A stretch of DNA of 64,000 nt from Dolomedes plantarius (Eukaryota > Arthropoda > Arachnida > Araneae > Dolomedidae). Positions 40,009 to 50,814 of the stretch are shown here, in pieces. Location of the stretch: NCBI GenBank assembly GCA_907164885.2, contig OU015492.1, forward strand, positions 41,710,893 through 41,774,892. The letters run 5' to 3'. Within the stretch, counting starts at the first letter, position 1; each line of letters opens with the position of its first letter. Below the pieces are notes generated by a model. That model worked only from the letters and a program-made list of their open reading frames with translations. It made no database searches and was not told the origin of the DNA. A program made the position numbers and the translations under genes.

Positions 40009-40989
40009 CTTATAATTGCTGTCACGTAAAGTTAAACAAAGTGTCTTATAACATTTTGCCATCTGAGCACAGAATTACTCAGCTTAGATATATTCTCTGT
40101 CTGTAAGAGTATTTGCATTTAAAACAAAAAGCATTAGCCAGGAATATCTTCTATTCTCTCCACATTCAGGTAAGACGCTTGATCCTAACTAAATTTCACA
40201 ATTACTGAACGTTTTCTCTGACATTTTAGACCTTAACTGTTGATAGAGCTCTCGCTGATCACTTCCTGCTGATGCTATTCATCTCATGCTGATTAGTATG
40301 ATTCATTGAAGATAATGTGCCAAAATTGATTCATTGCAGTTACCGTGCCAGTTCTGTCATTCAATTGTCATTATTGAAGCCTTAAACCGTGGTTGGATGG
40401 TTGCCTTAGATTACTACTATCAACATTTTCTGCACAAGAACTAATTAGACCGAGACTTACAATTTGAAGACGACTCCGAACGGCCACAAACATCCATGCT
40501 ATTCGTGAGACTCGAACCCACGGCCTCTGGACGAATAGGAAGCGCTCAACCCATTCGACTATCGCCTTAAAATGTGGTAATAGTGTAAGAGAAAATAATT
40601 GAGGATGTTATCATAAGTAAATGAGCTTTACTTTTTAAATGTATCTATTATTTTATACTTATTATTATTTAACCTAAAAGGAAAACTATATTAATAGTAT
40701 AGAAAATGGCAACAAAATGTTTTGTATGTTCGTAAAATGTCTCCAACCATCTGTGTTCTGTAAATTTTATTTTTCAGCGTTACTTTGTACAACTATGTTG
40801 TTGCACCATCTGTAGAGCTGTGAGTTATTCATCCGTTATGTAAATCCATCATGTACTTTTTGAAAATATTTTCAAGGAAAAATTCTTATACTATTTCTAA
40901 AAAGCAGAGAAGGGTGAAATATTTCGTTTGTAAATATAAATGCTCTAAAATGCATCACTAACTGAATAACACGCTTTACTTTTTATATA
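40005..40989. other. Unassigned sequence with one tRNA-like SINE head
   Basis: Apart from the tRNA-like segment described separately, nothing is recognised. Confidence 0.5.
40496..40566 (-). repeat. tRNA-derived SINE head, minus strand
   Basis: On the minus strand, TAGTCGAATGGG fits box A and GGGTTCGAGTC (40509-40519) fits box B at tRNA spacing, with a plausible anticodon-arm region between. The acceptor arms do not pair, so a SINE or tRNA pseudogene is more likely than a tRNA gene. Confidence 0.6.
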
Positions 40990-41958
40990 CAGTGATTTCC
41001 GCTTATAAGAATCACGTTTGTTATTACTGTTTTTGATTCTTATAAGCGGTTGATTCTTATAGGCGAAATTTAGGTTTTTGGTCAGGCACACACACATCTA
41101 TATATACATATATCAAATAATTTACTATAAAATGCTCTTTAATTTACGTTAATTATCTTTTATTAAAATTATAGTTTATAATTTTAAAAATACAACTTAA
41201 TTTCTTGACCTTTAAGTAGATACACATGATTATAATAAGAGAAGAAAAAAAATCCAATATTTGTTACAATATACTTGCTTTACAGTTTAACATTCAAGTA
41301 CAGGAAGGGTGCAAGAAAAAGTTTTCTATGGTAGTTTGACGTACTGAAGTTTTCAGTAGTCTGTTTATACCTCTTTCAATTCCAATAGTCTCAGACGAAG
41401 ATTCACCTTCTAGCTTACGTTTCACGGTTTGATAACGTGCTGAATCCACTAATGTCACTTTGCCTAAGTGATAGTGGACACTTCGCCGAAAATTTATGTG
41501 TTTCAGGGTCCACAAATCGCAACCAACATCTGAGAAGTGGTAAAAATATAGTCCCTGTATCTGTCAGTGGAAAAAAGTGAAATCGGACCTGGACTGGTAG
41601 AGATGCCCCTGGGTCAAGCTAATAGGACAGTGTTGTGCTAAGGCGTTTAAGGATAAAATATTATGTTATGTCTAATAAAGAAAGAGATGCATTTTACGAC
41701 TGTATTCCATCCCATCTTATCACTCTTTCTTTAAAAAAAATAAAGAAAGAACTTCATGCCTTTAGAGTGTTTAAGTGGCTTTTTTGGAAAAATGAAAGAA
41801 AAGCAAACAGTGTAAGCTTATTCTTAAAACCGGTGGATTGATTCTTTAAAGCGAAAATTTTAATATGGAAATAATACATGTGTTTTTGTTTTTGCGATAT
41901 TGATTCTTATAAACCGCTGATCCTTATAACCACTGATCACTATAAGCGGTGGTTACTG
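40990..41958 (-). mobile_element. pogo/Tigger-type element, 0.97 kb
   Basis: Ends are CAGTGATTTCCGCTTATAAG on the left and, on the minus strand, CAGTAACCACCGCTTATAGT on the right. TA lies outside both (40988-40989 and 41959-41960). GCTTATAA-type motifs repeat in the subterminal zones (TTCTTATAAGCGG, TTCTTATAAACCG). CAGTnnnnnCCGCTTAT ends with TA targets are typical of pogo/Tigger. Only a C-terminal piece of transposase remains. Confidence 0.85.
41294..41515 (-). pseudogene. Tigger-like transposase C-terminus
   Basis: The minus-strand frame ends in RGINRLLKTSVRQTTIENFF, which resembles the RQTTI-x-(D/N)FF ending of Tigger/Jerky-type transposases. The catalytic region is missing. The assignment rests on this tail and the element ends. 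Confidence 0.6.
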
Positions 41959-42052
41959 TACTTTATATTGTTCTGTTGAAAATTTTCGACATATTTATAT
42001 TTTTAACATTAGTGTTACAAAAAATAAAATAATTTTGATAAAAACTTTTTAA

Positions 42053-42319
42053 ATGTTTACACGAAAAATAAGGTCCTTTCTTTCACTTAAGCCTCTTCCT
42101 AGGGAAAATCTGAAATTCCTCAGAAATTACTCCATAAAACTTCTGTATCATTCCATGAACATGTTTAGTAGCATATTTTTCTGCAGACCAAAAAGCAGAA
42201 AAATAGGCATTTATTTTGTGGTCATTTTATTACTTTTGTACCTCGTTATTTTTATTGTTATATTAAAGACATCCTACCATCATAAAATCTTGTATGAATA
42301 TTTGTATATGACGCTGAAA
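42053..42319 (+). CDS. Candidate first exon of a type II membrane protein
   Basis: An ATG at 42053 opens 89 codons that end exactly before GTAAGT (42320-42325), a strong splice donor, in phase 0. The peptide has a basic stretch (PKSRK) followed by a single hydrophobic segment of about 20 residues, GIYFVVILLLLYLVIFIVIL, at residues 51-70, then KTSYHHKILYEY. That is the layout of type II Golgi enzymes such as glycosyl- or sulfotransferases, which start with a short cytosolic tail and an anchor. No downstream exon was identified, and AT-rich DNA yields hydrophobic frames by chance. No family is recognised. Confidence 0.3.
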
Positions 42320-42325
42320 GTAAGT

Positions 42326-42802
42326 AATTACATTCGTTTATCTGAAGTGATCTCTTAATTCATACCGCACTTTATTTATTAGCTTGTCTTTTATGTATAT
42401 TAGATTCACTAGTTCTCTAGAATATTTTGTTATTGGGATTTTAACAAAATTATGATAAAGTTTCAGGTCGGTATTTTCTTATATTAATAAACTTTTACTA
42501 CACAGACGGGAAATACATTTATAAATATATTTCTAAAGTATCTGAAGTATTTAGATTACGTTGAATTTTATTCGAAATGTGCCCAATCAATCCCCCCCAC
42601 AGGAAAAGTATTTAAATATCGCAAGAAATAATTTATTTCTCTCATAATATACTTACTGAATATTAACAGACAGAATGATTTTCTGTCTGAAACATATCTC
42701 TTCAAATTGTAATACATAGAAAACCCGTATCATCGTAAGGTGTCATGATTCAGGGTTCCAACGACCGTCTGCTAGAACAGAGGATGGATCCTTGTTTCCT
42801 AA
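42326..42802. other. Unrecognised sequence
   Basis: Nothing recognised before the MITE. Confidence 0.5.
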
Positions 42803-43075
42803 GGCTTGTTTCAAACTTACACGATTTTTATCGTTTGTCGTTTAAACGATGCCGTCCGACATTTAGCCGACGACGCGACGACACGAGAGTGGATCTTTTT
42901 CACACTTACCCGACTGTCGTGTAAACAACATCTAGCTGAACCGACATGCTTTCAGACGCGCATAATGTGAAATAAAAAATATGGTGTGTTTATTAGTTTT
43001 CAGTGTATTTCTTTGTATTTTGAGTGCATTACTTGATGATACGACAGACGATAAAAATCATGTGTGAAACAAGCC
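42803..43075. mobile_element. PIF/Harbinger-like MITE, 273 bp, TAA target
   Basis: TIRs are GGCTTGTTTCAAACTTACAC and, on the minus strand, GGCTTGTTTCACACATGATT, continuing with TTTATCGT(T/C)TGTCGT. Both sides are flanked by TAA (42800-42802 and 43076-43078). A 3-bp TWA target and a GGC-starting TIR point to the PIF/Harbinger group. No coding frame. The subterminal zones are rich in CGAC/GTCG motifs. Confidence 0.78.
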
Positions 43076-43078
43076 TAA

Positions 43079-44089
43079 AATCAAGGTCGGTGCTCTTCTG
43101 AATGGGATATCCCGGCGGATAGAAATATTTAACTTTTTAATAGCTTTCACGTATTTTAAAAATTGATTCAAGTTTTTCATTTAAGCTAATATTACCAAAC
43201 AATTTTCCGTATATTTGCTTAAATGATATATTGAACCCTGCCCCCAAATCCGTATCCTATATTCTGAGTATCTGTCAAGATAGGTGATCAATATTTTGTC
43301 TTATAACCTAGAGGAAGGGGTTCTCACAACTGGGCTTACGTGATGATGCTAAGGAGTTTCATTTATCAAAGATTTTTCTTCCTAGAATTCAGCAATTATT
43401 TTTTTAAAAACTTGCGAATGCTATGAAATCATATAAGTCTAAATTAAATACGTTCCTTTGATAAAACTAAGTGAATGAGATAATGGCATTTCTTGTCCCT
43501 TTTTCAAACTCTCAACTTCATATCATACAGTGAAGCTTCGTTATTGTTATTTCCTGTTTGGATTTAAGTGCGGGGGCTAGATACCTATATCTTAGAAATT
43601 ATAAAATGTGCTTTCCAATTGAGTAATAACCATTGTTTCATGATTTAACAAAAATGGTGAGGCACTTTAAAAATTTCGGTGACTACATATCTGTAGATGT
43701 CTTCATGAAGTGGAAATTAAGGATGACATTAAATCAAGCGCAACTGTTTAATAACATTTCAGGGGGGGGGGTCGAACTTCTAATAGAAAGCGATCCACAT
43801 AACAGTAACTAATCTCTGAACACAAACAACACGTCAAACTCAAAAAAAAAAAAAAGCGACAAAATATCGCTCTAGTCTCTTGGTCCAGATCTGTACAATA
43901 CCATTGTAAGCGTCTTGCGAATTTAAAATTCTCGTTGCAACTCTAGGCCAACACACATACGTGTCAGCAAATGGTAAATACATTTGGTAGAAAATGGCAA
44001 CCCATCAGTTTTTTCTTACGAAAAAGAATAAACGATAATTTCATAAAAGTGAGTACGAGAGAATATAGATATAGAAAATAAATGTTAGC
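43079..44089. other. Unrecognised sequence
   Basis: Only homopolymers stand out: a G-run near 43765 and an A-run near 43844. Confidence 0.5.
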
Positions 44090-44370
44090 AGCCGGGACCG
44101 AGCTACCCTAGCTGTAGCACATTGGACTTCGGACTTTGGGACTACTCATTTCGAATACCGACGAAAGTTATTATATACCTTCGTGTCTAGTCCGGATATG
44201 AGCACATAAAATACGTACACCGGAAATTCCTACTATGAGGTCAGAGAGGGCGGGATAAGTTGCGAGCCCCTGGGATGCTCGGTCAAAACTGAGGAGGCAC
44301 CAGGGGGTGGTAATAGTTCACCTATACGGTACCCCCAATTCAAAGCAACCAACGATTATCGCAGGGAAAA
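44090..44370 (+). repeat. Possible tRNA-derived SINE with body
   Basis: TAGCTGTAGCACATTGG fits a box A and TTTCGAATACC (about 44149-44159) a box B. A less AT-rich body of about 200 bp follows, containing GGCACCAGGGGGTGG. No 3' tail or target duplication was found, so the limits are approximate. Confidence 0.5.
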
Positions 44371-46070
44371 TGCGAATATCTTAATTTAATAGTGTCTTTC
44401 ATTGGCAAACAAACAAGCAACATGCTAGTAACCCTTACATGTCACGAAATCTCCATCACTCTTCTGAAACGTTTTTTAGAAGAGGGTAGATAAATAGGAC
44501 CCTAGACTCAGCTTCGCTTAAATCCCTAGACCCCCCGCGGGGAGATCGAGACGCAGAGTGGAGAGCATTGAAATTATTCATAGATAGACATTCACGATAG
44601 ATAGACTGTTCAGGCGAGACAAAGAGCATCCGGGGATACACCATAAAAACTGATCCTGTTCGGTTTGTGTGACATCCGAACACAAACCACGTTGTTCGGT
44701 TTGTGTTCGGGGGGTCATTTCAAGTATGGATAGATCAGGATATCCCAGGTATATTCGGCGGCAATCTGAATGAGAGTGGTATATGTTGGTTTTAAGAAAG
44801 AACATAAATACTTTTCATGTCTCTAAAATTTGCTGTTAAATTGTATTGTGTATAACTAAACTATTTTTGTGACTGGTAAATGTGTACACATTTAAATTTA
44901 TACATGTACGTTATAATGGGTACACATTTAGTATACATACTAAAAATGTAGTTAATTGCGTAGTATGCGGAATCAACCGGCTATAGTTTTTTTTTCTTCC
45001 TACGCGCACAGGAATTAATTCTTCATAAAATCTTTATTGCAAGTAACTAAAAACTAATATTGCATTATTTGAGTTTAAGGATGTATTTTTCATTAATATA
45101 ATTCAATTTTTTCTTACCTTTAAAGACATAAAAGTATGAAACAATTTTGATAAAAACAGTTTTCTCTTTAGTTTTTTTTTATATACTACGTACAAGATTT
45201 TTTACATTACTTTTTCCAAATATTCCCATAAAATAGGTATTAAAACATAAAAGTAAGAATCGCTCATTTACCTAAAGGTTCCGTTTTTGGAAAATTCCTT
45301 ATTTATAAACTTATCTATAGAACATTTTGCTAAAGGAACAGAAAAATACTCATGCTAAATTCCTTATTTTTATTTCGCCTTTTTATTAAAATTGCTTCAC
45401 CTGTGTTTACAGAAGGTAAACATCTGTAGTTGATTAATTATAAATTTAGTATCTAAAGGGAAAAATAAGACGGTCTCTACTCTTTTAAAACACTTAATTT
45501 TTGTTTCATTTAAAGAAGCTTGATTAAAAATCACTTACACCGACATGCACTTTTTAGCTGAATTAAAGGCTATTTTTATCGCACGTATATTGAAAATGTT
45601 TATCAAATATTCCAAGTTTCAAATTATATATAAATGTATTTTTTTGGATAAACAAGTTTTCAAAATGTAAGTTTCGTAATTTTTTTTTACCTTACATAAG
45701 AATATCAAAATAAAATCCTTAGGAGTTAAAAATAACTATATTGATTATTTCAGAATCTTTAGATCATTCAAACGAGATAAGCGAATGAAACATACGAAAA
45801 AATGCAACCAAAAAGTAAGACATATTATATTTAGAAACTTTTTGATGAAAGTCGGCAGGAAAAGAGATTTTCTCTGGTTGTTTGCATCTTGTACGGATAT
45901 AAAAAATAATGCAAATATAAAAGAGAAAACCTCTCGTACGTGTAACTGTAAATAAAATTAATGCATTAAATAAGGAAACATTGTAAGACCTACCTTCCCT
46001 TAACAAATGATGTCCAGGATGTCACCTGAGAAAAAGGGAGTCTTTTTTTTATTGTGTTAATATACAGGGT
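44371..46070. other. Unrecognised AT-rich sequence
   Basis: No gene or repeat recognised beyond a short duplicated phrase, GTTCGGTTTGTGT, near 44655 and 44693. Confidence 0.5.
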
Positions 46071-46072
46071 GT

Positions 46073-46655
46073 TTCAAAAAGAATCACCCGATTTGAAATA
46101 AGTATTATATGAAAAATATTGAAAACTGAAACTTAAAATTAATTTTATATTACATGGCTAATCATAAAGTTTTTTACAAACCAAATTAAAAGTGCTCAAT
46201 ATTCTCACCATTGGATGCACGACATGTGCCTATACGGTAGGAAAATTCATCCCAAACTTTTACGATCATGTCTGCATACATTTTTTCCACGGCTGTTATG
46301 CGTACACAGACAACCCGTGTCTTGGAATTGTTTATACCATCGCCTAATGCTCTGAGAGGTAGGAACTTCAATCTACCAGGGATTTTGTTGACGGAAATCT
46401 CGCTGAACAGCTGTTACGGACTCACACTTCGCAAAGCGTAGTACACAAAAGGATTTCTGTTGTCAGTCGCCATCTTTACAAGCACTGAAGTGGCGGGCGA
46501 AGGAAGGCGTTAGCGCTACTTCGCTAACTGCGTTGGCAACTGCGTGAAACTCGAGATTTTCCTCTTTTTGCCTATACATTATTCGATCAAAATGGATTAA
46601 AAGATGAATAGATATGATTTTTTTAATCGGATGATTCTTTTTGAAACATCCTGTA
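46073..46655 (-). mobile_element. Internally deleted mariner-like element, 583 bp
   Basis: TIRs are TACAGGGTGTTTCAAAAAGA and its inverted partner TCTTTTTGAAACATCCTGTA, extending inward to ATCA. TA flanks both sides (46071-46072 and 46656-46657). The interior joins the first part of a transposase directly to its last part, which makes a deletion derivative that resembles a MITE in formation. Confidence 0.9.
46186..46473 (-). pseudogene. Mariner-like transposase, N-terminus fused to C-terminus
   Basis: Starting at ATG 46471-46473, the minus strand gives MATDNRNPFVY. In another frame it gives FAKCESVTAVQRDFRQQNP and SQSIRRWYKQFQDTGCLC, the N-terminal helix-turn-helix region. It then passes straight to RITAVEKMYADMIVKVWDEF and RIGTCRASNGENIEHF, the last 40 residues of the family, ending at TAA (46186-46188). 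The whole catalytic domain is missing, and frameshifts are also present. Confidence 0.85.
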
Positions 46656-47310
46656 TATCATAGGATAAAACGAAACTGCATTTATTAAACACTGACCATC
46701 ACTGTATTCATTAAGTACCTGAGTTCTTATTACTTCTACAATACCTAGAATACGAAGTAATTTTAACAGTATGAAAATCCACCCTGACGGCACAAGATGC
46801 TTTATCAACTGCAGAGATTGTCCAGAAATCCAGCTTTCTCCAGAACATATCTTTGGCTGTCCAGCAATTGTGGCTGCCCTTTTCAAGCTTGTTTTGTCGT
46901 TGCATGACTTCCTCTAAGTCCACATGCAGCTGCTGGCAGCAGCTGTTTTCCAGGCTTTTGATTCTATTTAAGACTTTTTCTTCTGCACTATTGGTAGACA
47001 CAACAACAACTACCACAAACTTAGTACTTTCCATTATAACGCTGACAGAGTAATACCTGAATGTCTGTGGGTGTTTTCATGACAGAAATAAGCACTATTA
47101 AAAACCTTGATCTTTATTTTTTTGGTGGGGGGATAATCTGAAATCTATACATAGCGATACAACGTGATTCTAAAAAGACAGAAGTTATGGAACTTTAAAT
47201 TTACGGATGTTTTTAACTTTTTAAATTGGCTTTATCTAATCTGGAAAATAACCGCAGTTAGCTCATTAATCTATCAGCCGGTAGCTAGTTATGAATCTGC
47301 TTTTAACTAA
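46656..47310. repeat. Segmental duplication copy 1 (partner 47890-48830)
   Basis: The blocks GGATAAAACGAAA, CATCACTGTATTCATTAAGTACCT, TAGTACTTTCCATTATAACGCTGA, CCTGAATGTCTGTGG and AGCGATACAACGTGATTCTAAAAAG all recur in order about 950-1450 bp downstream. Copy 1 carries an extra ~300 bp at 46722-47020. Confidence 0.85.
46722..47020 (-). other. ~300-bp block absent from the paralogous copy, open on the minus strand
   Basis: This block splits the duplicated unit between AAGTACCT and TAGTACTTTCC. On the minus strand the frame runs unbroken from MESTK at 47034 through the block to 46711, including a helical, charged stretch (AEEKVLNRIKSLENSCCQQL). The paralog reads MESTKVLKVYSAGECL without it. 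It may be an insertion, or an exon or intron lost from the other copy. No family recognised. Confidence 0.4.
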
Positions 47311-47889
47311 ATCAGCTGGCTCGAATATTCTCTTGAAACAAGTCAACAAGTTAACATCATTTACCTTATTTTCCCTGTGGTGTGTCTGTATATACCCTCT
47401 TTAGAACAGCAGAAAGTAAGCTATGAATGAATCAATACATTGATAAGAAATAGTACCACAGAAGCACTCTAAATATTAAATTCAGTAGTACTTATGTTAT
47501 CCCTGTTGGCAAATATTTTATTCCTCTAACTTTTATATACTTGAAGGTAACTTAAACAACTTTATTCGGAAATATTTATTTTCCGTTATTTACATTCCAC
47601 ATGTTGACTATGGAAGTTTGGATTCTGTTTACATATCAGATATACGTCTGTTTGGTATCTTAAAGTCGGCAACATGTGATCTTTATTGTTTACGACACTC
47701 ATTACTTACATTAAGCTGGAAGCTTCAACAAAATTCTAAAATTTGTATATCGGTAATATTTTATGTATCCTGCATACAAACACAGGATTTTGAAAACACT
47801 CGGGATCACGCAAGTACATTTTAAAATTATCAGAACATAATGCGTGTCCCCTGAGTGTGATGTGAAATGAAAAACTTTTCAGGAATAAA
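47311..47889. other. Unrecognised sequence between duplication copies
   Basis: Nothing recognised. Confidence 0.5.
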
Positions 47890-48830
47890 AATATATATAT
47901 AAAATAGGATAAAACGAAAGAAACTGGATTCTTTAAACACTCACCAGCACTGTATACCTTAAGTACCTTGGTACTTTCCATTACAACGCTGAACAAGTAA
48001 AACCCTGAATGTCTGTGGCTGTATTTATGACAGAGACAGGCACTATTTAACCTTAACCCCAGTGGATCTTATCGCATATTGGTCTCAGCGGCAACGAAGC
48101 GGCTGTTACCCTGGCTAAGGAGAGAACTACAATGGATTTGACCTCTAAAACTTTAACATTTTGGAGATCTGCTCAAGGATTAAATCTGCCATCGTCCTTT
48201 CATGGCAATCTCCTCCATCACATGACTGGTATTGTGGCAGACAGCCGGGAGGAGCTATAACTTATGTGGGCCATCGTGCTCAGCGGACTGCTTTGTCACG
48301 ACTCCTAAGTGGTCACCTGAAGTCCCTTAAATTTGATCAAGGCCTTAAATTTGATCAAGATTTTTCCCATATGTGGAAAATGTAATATCAATCATTGCAC
48401 CCCTGACCATCTTCTTTCTTGCTTGGGGCTTAAAAAGGAGGATTTGACGTAGAGTCCCCTCCTTGTCTTTGATTTTTTAAATGTTTTCGGTCTCATGGAT
48501 CTGGTCTACCCTATCGAATAGATAAGATAGAAATAGTTCAACAACACCAAACCTTAACCTGTTTTTTTTTTGATAATGTAAGAAGCGATACAATGTTATT
48601 CTAAAAAGGCTAAGGTTATTCTTTTAACATAACTGCTGCCAATACTATCATATTATACTGAGCTAATGGTAGCCTCTCTGCGAACTGCGATTCTTGGCCT
48701 TTAAAAACCGTTATAATCTGTTTGACCAAGGTTGGATCGTTGGAAACATCTACTTACAAATTGCAGAAGCAATAACCGAACTACGGCGTTATACTAGCAA
48801 AACTACTCTATTTGAGCACATGTATTAAGT
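47890..48830. repeat. Segmental duplication copy 2, split by a LINE tail
   Basis: Matches 46656-47310 in order, with the LINE fragment 48059-48549 inserted between CACTATTTAACCTTAACC and the following GATAATGTAAGAAGCGATAC. Confidence 0.8.
48059..48549 (+). mobile_element. 5'-truncated Jockey-like LINE, RNase H end and 3' UTR
   Basis: Plus-strand frames give HIGLSGNEAAVTLAKE, the conserved C-terminal part of a non-LTR-type RNase H. After a frame change they give ALSRLLSGHLKSLKFDQ and WKCNINHCTPDHLLSCLGL-like sequence, the Cys-rich tail that ends many arthropod elements of this kind. AACCTTAACC flanks both sides (48049-48058 and 48550-48559), a 10-bp target duplication. A 17-bp internal repeat (TTAAATTTGATCAAG) lies near 48330-48360. 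Truncation at the 5' end is usual for LINE copies. Not functional. Confidence 0.82.
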
Positions 48831-49389
48831 AGGCTGGGATGTACATGAAATAGTTATTTAAACGTTATTTAAGGGGAACAGTGGACTTTCAAAATTGTGA
48901 GATTTGTCCAAAAACTCGATTTTTTATTTTAATGAATTGTAAAACTACGGAAAAGTAGGAATGTTTTGCAAAAAGAATTTTTAACTTCTGTGATTACTTT
49001 TCTATTTATAGTCATTTGTATTTAATTTAGATATTATGTGTTTACTAGTAGCAATAACTTTAAATGTGTTTTTCTCAAAATAAAAATTTTCATGTCATAG
49101 GAATATTCAAACTGCTCCAGGCGCATTTCTAATTATCGTATTGCTTTGAAATTTAAGTTTTATATACTTAACTGTATATCAAATAAATCTTATTGAAAAT
49201 AATTATGCTTCGTAGCTCAGAATTTCTTAATTTTGTACTTGAAAAGAAAATTTATAGGTATTTTGCGTAATAAAAAGGGTGTTTTCACTATTATTATTTT
49301 TTTCTTTATATTTTTAATGAATGCTTAAAATAAGAAATAAATTTCATTGTTAGTTCTATAAGGTATCCTGTAAATAAAAATTACCATAT
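48831..49389. other. Unrecognised AT-rich sequence
   Basis: Nothing recognised. Confidence 0.5.
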
Positions 49390-49391
49390 TA

Positions 49392-50812
49392 CACTGTTGT
49401 CCACCCAAATTGCAACACCAAGAAAGACAAGAGATATCACAACAAAATTTATTTTGTAGATAACATATTGACCAAGTATCAAATGATTAAATTTATAGAC
49501 TTCTGTGAAGTGTGGTTCCTGCCAAAATCAGTAGCCAGAGTAGCCGCCATTGTTGGAGATCACCGCTGCCACACGCCTCGGCATTGATTCAAAGAGACTT
49601 TGGATGAGTTCTTGGGGCACAGCAGACCAAGCAGCTTCCACACGTTGCCAAAGTTGATCTGCTGTGGTAGCTGGGGATGGAATCTGGGTCAATCGTAGAG
49701 CAACCATGGACCACATGTTTTCTATCGGCGAAAGATCCGGAGAGCGAGGCGGCCAGGGAAGCAATTCAATCTGGCGATTGACGAAGAACCGTTGGACAAT
49801 GCGTGCCACGTGTGGTGGCGCATTATCCTGTTGAAATATGGCTGTGGGCCTGAAGGTAATATGGCCCTGAAGGTAAGGAAGGACAACGGGCTCCAACACC
49901 TCGGCGATGTAGCGCTAGGTGTTTAAAGTACCGGCAATACGTACTAGAGGTGTGCGAGAGTGATATCCAATACCGGCCCATACTATAATACCCGGTGCAG
50001 GACCAGTGTGGCGGTGCATAACGCAGCTGTTCAGCATCCTCTCTTCACGATGTCTCCAGAATCGAATGCGACCATCGTGGTGTTCCAGACAGAAGCGTGA
50101 CTCGTCAGTAAAGACAATTTCATTCCATTCTGCCGTCCACATCCTTCTGTCATCGCACCATTGGCGGCGGAGACGTCTGTGGTTCTCCGTCAAGGGTAGA
50201 CAAAGCAATGGACGTCTTGCGGACAGACCACTCTGCTGTAAACGGCGTCGAATGGTACGCGCAGACACTGGATGATGCGTTACAGACTGCATGTGCTGTG
50301 CTATGGTTCGTGATGTGACTGAGCGATCCGTCACTGCCATGCGCACAATTTGCCTGTCATCACGTGAAGTGATGCGATGAGGTGGATGCGATCGAACACG
50401 CCGGTCCGTCGTACCCTCCTGCATCCAACGATCATATATCCGCATTACAGTTGTTTGGTTTCGTCCAACACGACTACCGATTACCCTGAAAGATAATCCA
50501 CAATCTCGGTAGACCACTATCCTTCCTCTGTCGAATTCGGATACTTGATCAAAAGATGATCGCTGTTTTCGACGAGGCATAATTGATCGTTTTTTTGAAA
50601 AAACCACAAGAAAAACACAATTGCCAAACTTGAAATCGTCGAAATCTCCAAGCCTTAAATAGCGCTTTGAAGTGGCGCCACAGGCGCGCGTGTTGTGCGT
50701 CTGCGCTGAAATTCTAATCATTTGCATATCTCACCTCTGCTAATGCATGTTGTAAATTTCATGTTATTTGCATGTTTCCTTCAGTGTGTTGCATCTACAG
50801 TGGCCAGCAGTG
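49392..50812 (-). mobile_element. Tc1-type transposon, 1421 bp, near-intact
   Basis: TIRs begin CACTGTTGTCCACC on the left and, on the minus strand, CACTGCTGGCCACT on the right, with TGCAACAC shared further in. TA flanks both sides (49390-49391 and 50813-50814). It carries a full-length transposase frame with one stop codon. It is the best-preserved element in the window and so probably the youngest of its class here. Confidence 0.95.
49528..50580 (-). pseudogene. Tc1-like (Tcb1-type) transposase, full length, one nonsense codon
   Basis: From ATG 50578-50580 (MPRRKQRSSF) to TGA 49528-49530 the frame is 350 residues, the usual Tc1 length. Residues 1-60 form the first helix-turn-helix, and about 70-125 the second DNA-binding part. 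The catalytic residues are D159 (FTDES), D251 (QQDNAPPH) and E286 (PIENMW), with 34 residues between the last two, so the DD34E triad is complete. The frame ends in SMPRRVAAVI followed by GGYSGY. The only fault seen is TAG at 49915-49917 (residue 222, after GTLNT), where the family usually has Gln, so a C-to-T change of CAG explains it. It would act by cutting and pasting the surrounding element at TA sites. Confidence 0.95.
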
Positions 50813-50814
50813 TA

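Noticed and set aside
40496..40566. Possible functional tRNA gene
   Set aside because: Boxes A and B fit, but the acceptor stem does not pair and no terminator T-run follows at the right place.
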